Of a DNA stretch of 64,000 nucleotides, positions 53,169 through 62,800 are shown one piece after another. Both the position numbers and the translations under genes were made by a program. Numbering within the stretch: position 1 is the first letter of the stretch; each line of letters opens with the position of its first letter. The DNA is taken from the NCBI RefSeq assembly GCF_006965485.1, contig NZ_CP041360.1, positions 1,612,001 to 1,676,000 on the forward strand, given 5' to 3'. The stretch is from Spirosoma sp. KCTC 42546 (GTDB taxonomy: Bacteria; Bacteroidota; Bacteroidia; Cytophagales; Spirosomataceae). The notes beneath the pieces were generated by a model, which saw nothing but the letters and a program-made list of their open reading frames with translations, had not been told where the DNA came from and did not search any database.

Positions 53169-53257
53169 TTAACCACAGAGGCACAGAGAACACAGAGATT
53201 TAACCATCAAAAAGTTAGGCATTTAAAACGCTGTATTCTCTGTGCCTCTGTGGTTAA
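53169..53257. repeat. CACAGAG-family palindrome, copy 4 (27-bp arms)
   Basis: TTAACCACAGAGGCACAGAG opens the left arm (53169-53195); the right arm (53231-53257) matches it in reverse complement at 26 of 27 positions. It lies between two genes in the same direction, about 20 bases after the DUF1501 stop. Confidence 0.92.
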
Positions 53258-53299
53258 AAAGAATACGACTAACAGTACTTTAGTAAACAAATCGTTGTT

Positions 53300-55618
53300 A
53301 TGCGAATGAGTCCATACTATTTGCTGGCTGTGATTGCGGGGTTGGTGTGGTATATGCAATCCTGCACGACGAGTTCTGGTAATCATACGGGATCGGAGGC
53401 CATTCCGGACGTGGTTAGCTATAACTTTGACATCCGGCCTATTCTTTCCGATAAATGCCTGGCGTGTCATGGCCCGGATGCCAATAAGCGCGAAGCTGGC
53501 CTTCGGCTCGATATGGCCGAAAGTGCCTATAAAGCCCTGAAGGAGCATCCGTCAGCGCATGCCCTGGTACCCGGAAAGCCAGAATTGTCGGAAGTGTTCT
53601 TGCGGATCAGCTCGACCGATACTGCGACGATGATGCCTCCACCCTCGTCGAATCTGAAACTGTCGGCGCGCGAAATAAAACTCATCGAGAAATGGATTCA
53701 GCAGGGAGCAACCTACGAAAAACACTGGGCGTTTGTCGCCCCGAAGAAACCAGCAATCCCGCAGGTAAAACAAACCGACTGGCCCAGAAACGAAATTGAT
53801 TATTTCATTCTGCAAAAACAGGAAGAGAAGGGCATAAAACCCAACGACGAAGCCGATAAAGAGCGGTTGCTGAAGCGGTTAAGTCTGGATTTGGTTGGGT
53901 TGCCGCCGAGCCTGCAACTAATGGATAGTTTTCTGGCCGATAAGAGTGCTAATGCCTACGAGAAAGTTGTCGATCAATTATTGAAGAACCCGGCCTACGG
54001 CGAAAAAATGGCCCTGCATTGGCTGGATTTGGCCCGATATGCCGATTCGCACGGGTATCAGGACGATGGCTACCGAACACAGTGGCCCTGGCGGGATTGG
54101 GTGATTCATGCGTTCAACAAAAACATGCATTACAACGATTTCGTGACCTGGCAATTGGCGGGCGACTTGATGCCTAACTCGACTAAAGAGCAGTTGCTTG
54201 CAACGGGTTTCAATCGGAATCACAAAATAACCGAGGAAGGGGGCACCATTCCCGAAGAATACCGGACCATGTACGTAACGGATCGGAATGATCTGTTCGG
54301 CAAGGGATTATTGGGCGTAACCATCGAATGCGCGCATTGTCACGACCATAAATACGATCCATTTTCGCACAAAGAATATTACCAGCTCTTCGCATTTTTC
54401 AACAATGTGAAGGAGGTCGGTATCGAATCGGTGATTGGTGGCCCTGATACCTATGCCAAAAAGCCGCTGATGGAAATCTGCGATGAGGATATCCAAAGCA
54501 TTTTGTCGTTCGTGAATAAGCGGGATACCAACCGCCTGATTGTGTCGGTGATGGGTGATCTGGATACGACCCGGAAAACATTTGTATTGAAGCGAGGTGC
54601 GTACGATGCGCCCGGCGAAGAAGTTCAACCCGGAACGCCCAAAGCAATTCTTCCATTCGATCCAAGCTATCCTAAAAACCGACTAGGCCTGTCGAAGTGG
54701 CTGTTCGACAAAAAGAATCCGCTCACAGCCCGCGTCTATGTCAATCATTTATGGCAGGAGTTTTTCGGGAAAGGTATCGTTAAAACCTCCGGCGATTTTG
54801 GCATGCAGGGTGATTTGCCAACGCACCCTGCTCTCCTCGACTGGCTGGCTGTCGATTTTATGGATCACGGCTGGGATATCAAACGACTGGTTAAGCAGAT
54901 GGTGACCTCGGCCACCTATCGTCAATCCGCCAAAATTACCCCGGATAAGCTAGCCGCCGACCCCGATAACGTGCTGCTGGCCCGAGGGCCACGTTATCGT
55001 ATTGATGCTGAATTTGTCAAAGATTTAGTGCTGAGCAGTAGCGGATTATTGAATCCAACCATTGGTGGGCCAAGTGTAAAACCGTATCAGCCTGCCGGAC
55101 TGTGGGAGGGCGCAACGTCGGGTCGTGGGCTATTGTCGGCTTATAATCAGGATCATGGCTCAAGCCTGTATCGGCGCGGTATGTACACGCTCATTAAGCG
55201 CACCGTTCCCCCGCCTTCAATGGCCATTTTCGATGCCAGCAACCGCGACCTCTGTGAGGTCAGGCGCCTGAAAACCAACACACCTTTGCAGGCATTGGTG
55301 ATGCTTAATGACCCAACGGTGTTGGAAGCGTCTCGGGTATTAGCCGCCCGACTATTGCAGGAAAATAGTGCGGTGAACGATAAGATCAATAAAGCCTTTC
55401 GGCTGATCGTGAGTCGGAAACCAAACGAAAAAGAAACCGATCTGCTAACGGCGTACTACGAGAAGGAGTTGAAAAAGCTGACGCCAGCCAGTACCGAAAA
55501 ATCACTGGCTATTGGTGAATATCCCATTCCCGCGCAAATTGACAAGACCAAATTGGCCGCACTGATGCGTGTAGTATCGACCATCTACAATCTGGAGGAA
55601 ACCATTACAAAGTCTTAA
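53300..55618 (+). CDS. PSCyt1-DUF1549-DUF1553 cytochrome-type protein
   Basis: The protein has 772 residues with a lipoprotein-like leader (IAGLVWYMQSC22). PSCyt1 carries C53-x-x-C56-H57 in DKCLACHGPDANKREAGLRL. DUF1549 spans about 150-360 and includes LHWLDLARYADSHGYQDDGY, GFNRNHKITEEGGTIPEE and a second heme-like motif C344-A-H-C-H348. DUF1553 fills about 420-750 (LTARVYVNHLWQEFFGKGIV, TYRQSAKI, FDASNRDLCEVRRLKTNTPL). It lacks the membrane module of the protein at 49065, which here is carried by the separate gene at 57425. It is followed by a canonical DUF1501 gene, the usual partner. The reaction is unknown. Confidence 0.93.
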   Translation: MRMSPYYLLAVIAGLVWYMQSCTTSSGNHTGSEAIPDVVSYNFDIRPILSDKCLACHGPDANKREAGLRLDMAESAYKALKEHPSAHALVPGKPELSEVFLRISSTDTATMMPPPSSNLKLSAREIKLIEKWIQQGATYEKHWAFVAPKKPAIPQVKQTDWPRNEIDYFILQKQEEKGIKPNDEADKERLLKRLSLDLVGLPPSLQLMDSFLADKSANAYEKVVDQLLKNPAYGEKMALHWLDLARYADSHGYQDDGYRTQWPWRDWVIHAFNKNMHYNDFVTWQLAGDLMPNSTKEQLLATGFNRNHKITEEGGTIPEEYRTMYVTDRNDLFGKGLLGVTIECAHCHDHKYDPFSHKEYYQLFAFFNNVKEVGIESVIGGPDTYAKKPLMEICDEDIQSILSFVNKRDTNRLIVSVMGDLDTTRKTFVLKRGAYDAPGEEVQPGTPKAILPFDPSYPKNRLGLSKWLFDKKNPLTARVYVNHLWQEFFGKGIVKTSGDFGMQGDLPTHPALLDWLAVDFMDHGWDIKRLVKQMVTSATYRQSAKITPDKLAADPDNVLLARGPRYRIDAEFVKDLVLSSSGLLNPTIGGPSVKPYQPAGLWEGATSGRGLLSAYNQDHGSSLYRRGMYTLIKRTVPPPSMAIFDASNRDLCEVRRLKTNTPLQALVMLNDPTVLEASRVLAARLLQENSAVNDKINKAFRLIVSRKPNEKETDLLTAYYEKELKKLTPASTEKSLAIGEYPIPAQIDKTKLAALMRVVSTIYNLEETITKS

Positions 55619-55621
55619 AAT

Positions 55622-55853
55622 ACCCCTAAATCCCCTAAAGAGGACTTTTTTTAATGTCAGACAAAGTCCCCTGATTGATCTGCATTAAATAACCGCCTAA
55701 ATAAAACTTGTCCTTTTTGGGCTTTCAAAACCCCCAACCCCCTGAAGGGGGGCTTTTCTCCCCAGTGAACTTAGCCCCCTTCAGGGGGTTGGGGGTTTTG
55801 AAGACTAGCAAAACGGCGATTAATTTCTTCAAGTTAATTAGGGGATTTAGGGA
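55622..55853. repeat. Nested inverted repeats in the gap before the second DUF1501 gene
   Basis: The outer pair is CCCTAAATCCCCTAA (from 55624) with TTAGGGGATTTAGGG (to about 55853). The inner palindrome at 55722-55803 has arms of about 31 bases, core CAAAACCCCCAACCCCCTGA. Each inner arm also contains a small self-complementary CCCCTGAAGGGG. Nearly all of the 253-bp gap is repeat. Confidence 0.8.
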
Positions 55854-55871
55854 TTTAGATATACGGAACTC

Positions 55872-57326
55872 ATGGAAAAAGAAATTCTCGAACACGGTCT
55901 GAATTTTAACCGGCGTCGCTTCCTCTCCCGATTGAGTTTGGGATTAGGCAGCGCGGCTCTGGGTTCGTTGCTGATTCCCGATCTGTTCAGTGGAAACGGG
56001 ATGGACGAAGAGGGGCTAACGCCCGGAATCCCACATTTCGCTCCGAAGGCAAAACGAGTGATTTACCTCTTCCAGAACGGAGCCCCGTCGCAACAGGAAT
56101 TGTTTGATTACAAGCCTAAACTGCAGGAGATGATGGGGCAGGAGATACCCCCTTCGGTGCGCGGAACACAACGATTGACGGGCATGACGGCCAATCAGAA
56201 AGAGTTTCCGCTGGTGGGTTCGTTTGTTGATTTTAAGCAATATGGCCAGTCACGGGCATGGGTCAGTGATCTGTTCCCGTACACGGCCAAAATTGTGGAT
56301 GATCTCTGCATTGTGAAATCCATGTTTACCGAGGCTATTAACCATGACCCAGCGCTCACCTTTTTACAAACCGGTTCGCAGCAGGGAAATCGACCAAGTA
56401 TGGGTTCGTGGTTGAGTTATGGATTGGGGAACGAAAACAAAAACCTACCCAATTTTACGGTATTGCTATCGCGGGGGATTGGCAATGGGCAGGGTGTTTA
56501 TTCCAAGTTATGGTCGAATGGGTTCCTGGATTCCATTCATCAGGGCGTTCAGTTCAGCAAGGGCGAAGACCCCGTTTTGTACTTGCGCGATCCTGACGGC
56601 ATGAATCGGCAGGATCGTCGGGATATGCTCGATAATCTGGCGCAACTCAACGATCTGTCGTATCAGGAGTTTGGCGATCCGGAGATAACGGCCAAGGTAA
56701 AACAGTACGAAATGGCGTATCGGATGCAAACCGCCGTACCCGAGGTCATGGATTTATCGAAGGAGCCAGACGATATCATCAAACTCTACGGCCCAGATTG
56801 CCTGGTGCCGGGTACGTTTGCCGCCAACTGCCTGCTCGCCCGAAAATTATCGGAAAATGGGGTTCGCTTTGTTCAGTTGTACCATCAAGGCTGGGATCAG
56901 CATGGGAATCTACCATTTGAGATCGCCAAGCAAGCGAAAGACGTCGACCAGGCATCGGCGGCTTTAGTGACCGATCTGAAACAACGGGGTTTACTTGACG
57001 AAACGCTGGTGATTTGGGGTGGTGAGTTCGGCCGAACCAGCTATACGCAGGGCAAACTGACCAAGGATAATTACGGTCGGGATCACCATCCCCGTTGCTT
57101 CACGATCTGGATGGCGGGTGGCGGTATCAAGCCCGGCATCGTATACGGCGAAACCGATGAGATGGGCTATAATATCATCAAAGACCCCGTCCATGTGCAT
57201 GATTTTCAGGCTACGGTGCTGAACCAAATGGGCCTTAACCATGAGAAGCTGATCTTCAAACACCTGGGCCGTCGATACCGATTGACCGACGTTTCTGGGA
57301 AAGTGGTGCACGATATTATTGCCTGA
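55872..57326 (+). CDS. DUF1501 protein, canonical type (Tat-exported)
   Basis: The protein has 484 residues. The twin-arginine leader reads RRRFLSRLSLGLGSAALGS (about 14-33). The DUF1501 body has RVIYLFQNGAPSQQELFDYK, SMFTEAINHDPALTFLQTGS, YHQGWDQHGNLP, the canonical IWGGEFGRTSYTQ with GRDHHPRCFTIWMAGGG, and the ending PVHVHDFQATVLNQMGL. The conserved Asp and His residues fit a metal-binding site of the alkaline phosphatase superfamily. It pairs with the DUF1549/DUF1553 gene directly upstream. The presence of Tat export for both DUF1501 proteins suggests folding with a metal before export. The substrate is unknown; sulfo- or phospho-glycan is one option. Confidence 0.93.
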   Translation: MEKEILEHGLNFNRRRFLSRLSLGLGSAALGSLLIPDLFSGNGMDEEGLTPGIPHFAPKAKRVIYLFQNGAPSQQELFDYKPKLQEMMGQEIPPSVRGTQRLTGMTANQKEFPLVGSFVDFKQYGQSRAWVSDLFPYTAKIVDDLCIVKSMFTEAINHDPALTFLQTGSQQGNRPSMGSWLSYGLGNENKNLPNFTVLLSRGIGNGQGVYSKLWSNGFLDSIHQGVQFSKGEDPVLYLRDPDGMNRQDRRDMLDNLAQLNDLSYQEFGDPEITAKVKQYEMAYRMQTAVPEVMDLSKEPDDIIKLYGPDCLVPGTFAANCLLARKLSENGVRFVQLYHQGWDQHGNLPFEIAKQAKDVDQASAALVTDLKQRGLLDETLVIWGGEFGRTSYTQGKLTKDNYGRDHHPRCFTIWMAGGGIKPGIVYGETDEMGYNIIKDPVHVHDFQATVLNQMGLNHEKLIFKHLGRRYRLTDVSGKVVHDIIA

Positions 57327-57333
57327 TTTTTCT

Positions 57334-57415
57334 TTGACAGGATTACAGGATTAACAGGATTTTCAATGAGTTACTGTTTCCTATCGCTATCCTGTTAATC
57401 CTGTAATCCTGTCAA
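57334..57415. repeat. GACAGGATT-family palindrome, copy 2 (perfect 27-bp arms)
   Basis: TTGACAGGATTACAGGATTA begins the left arm (57334-57360); 57389-57415 is its exact reverse complement. It lies in the 98-bp gap between DUF1501 and the next gene and ends nine bases before that start codon. Confidence 0.93.
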
Positions 57416-57424
57416 AAAATTGAA

Positions 57425-59611
57425 ATGAATAAAAGGCTCATTGGGTTTGCAGAACAGGCGTTGTTTGCCTCGACAATCTTCATCCTGTTTTTGTTGGTCT
57501 TCAACAACAGATTCGTTGTCCCTCTTTGGCTGCAACCATTGGGGCGAATGCATCCATTACTGCTCCACTTCCCAATTGTGATTTTGTTTCTGGCCATGAT
57601 TATGGAATCTTTCCGCTTTCGGATGGCCAGTGCTGCGAACCCTGCCGTTTCGGAGTTTTATCGGGATTTTCTGAGTGGGTTACTGCTTCTTGGCGCGTTA
57701 TCGGCTGGGGTTACGGTCATTATGGGTTTGTTTTTATCCAAGGAGGATGGCTACAGCGGACAGGCGCTTCAGTGGCATAAATGGACAGGCGTGGGTATCT
57801 TTTTTCTGGCAACGCTTGTTTACTGGATGCGTACTAAATCTTGGTACAGCGCCCGGATTGCCCAGCTTGGAGCATTGACAACGGTTCTCTTTTTGATTGG
57901 GGCAGGACACTACGGAGCCACCTTAACTCACGGCGATAATTTCCTATTCGAACCGGTAAGCAGTCGATTCAAACCGGCTCCAGTTGCGCTTGATAAGGCA
58001 CTCGTTTATGACGATGTCATTCAACCTATTTTCGAACAGAAGTGCATCAGTTGCCATAATGAAGATAAACTGAAAGGACAGTTGAATCTCGCTTCAGTTG
58101 AGGCTATGTTGAAAGGTGGCAAAACGGGTAAGCTATTCGTGGCCGGGAAGCCCGACATGAGCTTACTCCTGCAACGAATTCACCTGCCAATAGACGAAAA
58201 GAAGCATATGCCACCGTCGGGTAAAAGCCAGCTTACTCCACAGGAAATGGCCTTGTTAGCTCTGTGGATAAAAAGCAATGCCGAACATAAAAAGAAAGTA
58301 ATCGACTTGCCCCCCACCGACTCGTTGCGCCTGATGGCAACTGCCTTGTTCAAACCTGTTGATCAAGTTGACGAGTTTGAGTTCGATGCTGCTGATGAAG
58401 AGCTAGTTAACGGGTTAAATAACGATTATCGCACGGTGGCCCCATTGGCCAGGGAATCCCCTGCGCTGGCGGTCAATCTCTATAATAAAGCGTCGTACAC
58501 GCCCGAAAAACTGGCTGAACTAAGCCCCGTGAAAGAGCAGATTGTCTATCTGAATCTTAACAAAATGCCGGTTAAAGATGCTGATTTGAAACGGATCAGC
58601 GAGTTTGAGAATCTCCGGAAACTTGACCTCAATTTTACCGATATAAACGGGGCCGGTTTGGCCGAACTAGCCGCGCTAAAGCAGTTGCACACGCTTGCGC
58701 TATCAGGTACCAACGTGACGTATGATGCGCTGCAAAAGCAACTGAGTAGCTTGAAGCAACTGAAAACAATTTCGCTTTGGGAAACAAAATTGACTCCTTC
58801 CCAGATCGAGCAATTGCAAAAGGCCAACAAGCGTATTCAATTCATTGCTGGATTTGACGGCGCCAAAAGCGAACCCATTAAGTTGAACCCACCGCAAATA
58901 AAAAACAGCTCAACTATATTTACCCAAGCCATAGCGCTCCAATTAAAACACCCGATTAAAGGCGTTGATATTCGCTATACAACCGATGGCACGGAGCCCG
59001 ATAGTATTCACTCGCCACTATTTACCAATCAAACCACACTTACCCAGCCAACCCTGATCAAGGCGAAGGCCTACAAGACAGGTTGGTATGGTAGCAATGT
59101 GGCAACGTTCGATTTTTATAAGAGTACGTATAAACCCGACAGTGTGAATTTGCTCCTGCCACTCAATCCGGTTCATCAGGCCGACGGCGCTCACACGTTT
59201 TTTGATGGTCGACTGGGTACGTTCAATGCCAACAGCCCGGCTTGGGCCAATAACTGGGCGGGGTTCCGAAAAAATGACATGGCGCTGGTGTCGGAATTTA
59301 AAAAGCCAGTCACGGTATCCTCTGTTGCCTTACGGGTTATGGTTGAGGAAGAAACCGGTATCTTCCCGCCAGGCACGGTTGAGATTTGGGGAGGAAACAG
59401 TAGAGAGCATATGAAACTAATCGCCACCTTCAAACCTGACCAACCCATCAAAAAAAGTCCCCCAACATTAAAAGCGGTTAGCTGTTCCTTTAAACCACAA
59501 ACGCTTTCCTTTCTGAAGATTATAGCCAGACCAGTCAATCCACTTCCCGACTGGCATGCCAACAAAGGAAAGCAAGCCTTACTGCTTGTTGATGAGGTAT
59601 TTATCAATTAG
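57425..59611 (+). CDS. Membrane-anchored c-type cytochrome with leucine-rich and chitobiase C-terminal-like domains
   Basis: The protein has 728 residues. Helices in about 10-165 form a DUF2231-like module with His at 43, 48, 118, 162 and 169, matching the gene at 49065 (GRMHPLLLHFP, WHKWTGVG, GHYGATLTHGDNF). The PSCyt1 domain carries C207-I-S-C210-H211 and KLKGQLNLAS. A short leucine-rich part (about 375-450, LRKLDLNFTDINGAGLAEL) is followed by a chitobiase/hexosaminidase C-terminal-like domain (about 495-565, IRYTTDGTEPDS) and a discoidin-like tail. It is probably the membrane anchor and electron-transfer partner for the two genes before it. It lacks DUF1549/DUF1553. Confidence 0.87.
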   Translation: MNKRLIGFAEQALFASTIFILFLLVFNNRFVVPLWLQPLGRMHPLLLHFPIVILFLAMIMESFRFRMASAANPAVSEFYRDFLSGLLLLGALSAGVTVIMGLFLSKEDGYSGQALQWHKWTGVGIFFLATLVYWMRTKSWYSARIAQLGALTTVLFLIGAGHYGATLTHGDNFLFEPVSSRFKPAPVALDKALVYDDVIQPIFEQKCISCHNEDKLKGQLNLASVEAMLKGGKTGKLFVAGKPDMSLLLQRIHLPIDEKKHMPPSGKSQLTPQEMALLALWIKSNAEHKKKVIDLPPTDSLRLMATALFKPVDQVDEFEFDAADEELVNGLNNDYRTVAPLARESPALAVNLYNKASYTPEKLAELSPVKEQIVYLNLNKMPVKDADLKRISEFENLRKLDLNFTDINGAGLAELAALKQLHTLALSGTNVTYDALQKQLSSLKQLKTISLWETKLTPSQIEQLQKANKRIQFIAGFDGAKSEPIKLNPPQIKNSSTIFTQAIALQLKHPIKGVDIRYTTDGTEPDSIHSPLFTNQTTLTQPTLIKAKAYKTGWYGSNVATFDFYKSTYKPDSVNLLLPLNPVHQADGAHTFFDGRLGTFNANSPAWANNWAGFRKNDMALVSEFKKPVTVSSVALRVMVEEETGIFPPGTVEIWGGNSREHMKLIATFKPDQPIKKSPPTLKAVSCSFKPQTLSFLKIIARPVNPLPDWHANKGKQALLLVDEVFIN

Positions 59612-59868
59612 AGTTAACTAACTTACTCTGCTTAATTCTCCACGTTGTAGTTGATTAGGTGACTGATAATTAGTCGCTAATAACCTCTTGTTTCTTAAAT
59701 AAGAAAACAAACCATCAAATAGTAATAGATAATTTTTATAAATAATTGCACCAAAGGTGGGTAGGTATGGGAAAGTTGGTGGGGTATGATTGGTAATATT
59801 TGGGCATTAAACTGACTTTTTCCTGAATCTTCTTAACTAATTAACCTTATCACCTATCTAATACTTTT

Positions 59869-62800
59869 ATGAAAAGACTCTATCAGTTAGTGGCACTAAG
59901 TATGGTGGCCGGCTCATTTTCAAGCTTTGCTCAGGAGCCCAAAGGGGTGTTAAAAAAAGAGCATCTGCTTCCCACAGAGTTACTGGCGCGAAATACCCCA
60001 AGCCAACATCGGGAAGTAACGGCCGACATTATCGTATCGGGTAAAGTAGTCGATGAGAAAGGGGCCGGATTGCCAGGTGTGAGTGTAGTCGTTAAAGGCA
60101 CTACACAGGGTACAAATACCGATGGTACAGGTAGTTTCAAAATTTCAGCGCCCAACACCAACGCGACGCTTGTATTTAGTTTTGTTGGGTATGGCCGGAA
60201 AGAAGTAATTATTGGTAATCAAACATCGATCAACGTTACCTTAGCTCCCGATGACCAAACCCTGAATGAAGTGGTTGTGGTTGGTTATGGTAGTCAGATA
60301 AAGAAGGAAATTACGGGTGCCGTGCAAACGGTAAGTGCAGCAGAAATTAAAGATTTACCTGTTTCACAGATCGGCCAGAAACTACAGGGCCGATTAGCGG
60401 GTGTGCAGATCAACCAGGCCACGGGTAAACCGGGGCAGGGTATCAGTATACGTATTCGGGGTCAGGTGTCGGTTTCGGCGGGTAGTGACCCGCTGTATGT
60501 TGTCGATGGTTTTCCAATTACGGGGAACATTGCTCAACTTAACCCCGATGAGATTGAAGATCTTTCGATTTTGAAAGATGCTGCTTCAACCTCGCTGTAC
60601 GGTTCACGGGCAGCCAACGGGGTTGTGCTGATTACCACCAAAAAAGGGAAACCTGGTCAGACAAACATTAGCTTTAATACGTTTGCGGGTGTGCAGCAAG
60701 TACCGATGAAAGGTCGGGTAAAAATGCTGAACGCCGTTGAGTTCGCTCAGTTCAAGAAAGAATATTACGAAGATCAGTTGCAGCCTGTGCCAGTCGAATT
60801 TCAAAATCCGTCTCAATATGAGGGCAAAAACAACGACTGGTATGATGCGTTGCTGCGCGTAGCGCCCATTCAAAGCTACAACCTGAGCGTTTCCAACAAT
60901 ACCGGCAAGGCCAATACGTCGTTGGTCGCTGGTGTCCTTAATCAGGATGGGGTGGTACTGAACAACAAATACAAACGGTACTCGCTGCGTCTGAACTCAA
61001 ATTACAATATATCGGATCGGGTAACGGTTGGTTTTAATGTTGCGCCTTCGTACGTGTACGATAACACACCCCGGACAGATGGTGACCGTGGTACTGGTAT
61101 TCTGTTCAACGCGCTGCATACCTGGCCCGTTATGCCCATTTACGATGCCAATGGCGAACTAACCAAATTCAACCAGTTTCCTGCTAGTACGGGTAATATT
61201 TTCCAATATCCAAACTGGTTGCGAGCTGCTAAAGAACTGATCAACGAAACCAAGAACACCAACCTGCTGGCGAATGCGTATATACAGTATCGACCAATTA
61301 CTGGCCTAACCCTCCGGTCGACGATGAACGTAGAATACCAAAATTCTAAATTCTTCTTCTTTAATCCATCAACAGCGACAAGTGCCATTAACGTGCCAAT
61401 CCCTACCACGGCTGTTTCGATTCGGCAGGGACTTGAGAATACATCTTGGCTAAACGAAAACCTGGCAACCTATACCCGCAGCTTTGGCGAACATAACTTT
61501 GAGTTGCTGGCTGGTTTTACCAATCAGTTTTACCGACAGGAATTCAGCCGGATTCAGGCCGATACGTATGCCGATGATCGGCTGCCTACTATTCAGGGAG
61601 CGCTCAACATAAACCGGGGTGGTACAAACAATGGCGTCAATCAATGGACATTAACCTCCTACTTGTCTCGTTTGACCTATAATTATAAAGGCAAATACCT
61701 GTTTACAGCAGCTGTTCGAACAGATGGCTCGTCTCGATTTGGTGCGAATAACCAGTTTGGTACCTTCCCATCGGCTTCGGTAGGTTGGGTATTGTCGGAC
61801 GAAGATTTCATGAAAACAGTTATGCCCGTTTCGTTTGCCAAAATTCGGGCTAGTTATGGTGTAATTGGTAATAACAACATTGGTAACTATACGTCTTATG
61901 CATTGGTGAACAATACAACCAATGCTGTATTTGGAAGCACGGTGGCTACGGGAGCGGTTGTTACGTCGTTGGCTAACCCCAATTTGGGTTGGGAAACCAC
62001 CAAGCAGTTTGATATAGGGCTTGATCTGGGTTTGTTGAACGACCGTATCCAGTTCATCTACGATTTTTATACGAAACGTACGACGAATCTGCTCTATGCC
62101 GTACAGGTTCCGCAGGAATCGGGCTTTACGAACTTCAATGACAATATTGGCGAAATTAAGTTCTGGGGTCATGAGTTCTCGCTGACAACCAAAAATACCG
62201 TGGGTAAACTGAAATGGACAACCAATGCCAACATTTCGTTCAACCGGAATCTGGTTGTTGCGCTGGCTCCGGGTATCGACCGTGTATATAGTGGTGTGGG
62301 TTTCCACATTACGCAGGTCGGTAAGCCCTTCGGCCAATTCTATGGTTTGGTTAAAGAGGGTTATTATCAGACGGCTGAAGAACTCAAGAGTTCACCCATC
62401 ATTCCAGGTCGTTCGGCCATTGGTACAATCAAGTTTAAGGATGTAAATGGCGATGGGGTTATCACGAACGGTGGCGACGCCGACGACCGGACCATTCTGG
62501 GAAGCCCATTCCCCAAATTCACCTATGGGATTACCAATGACCTGAAATATGGCCACTTCGATTTCTCGATTACGGGTTCTGGCTCTTATGGTAACCAACT
62601 CTGGGTACGCCATTTATATAGTACAGCTAATCTGGATGCCGTGTTCAACATGGTTGAGGGTGTAAAAGACCGTTTCCGGGTTCAAAATACCATGATCAAT
62701 GGTGTTGGCGTAGCCACCAATGTAATTACCAAAGGAGCAGGTCAGTTTGGTGCAACGAACAATGGGGGGAACTTCACCGGTATCGAGCGCGACTGGCATA

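Noticed and set aside
61651..62337. 228-codon minus-strand frame inside the third susC gene
   Set aside because: It is a shadow of a clear SusC coding sequence and has no domain or start context.
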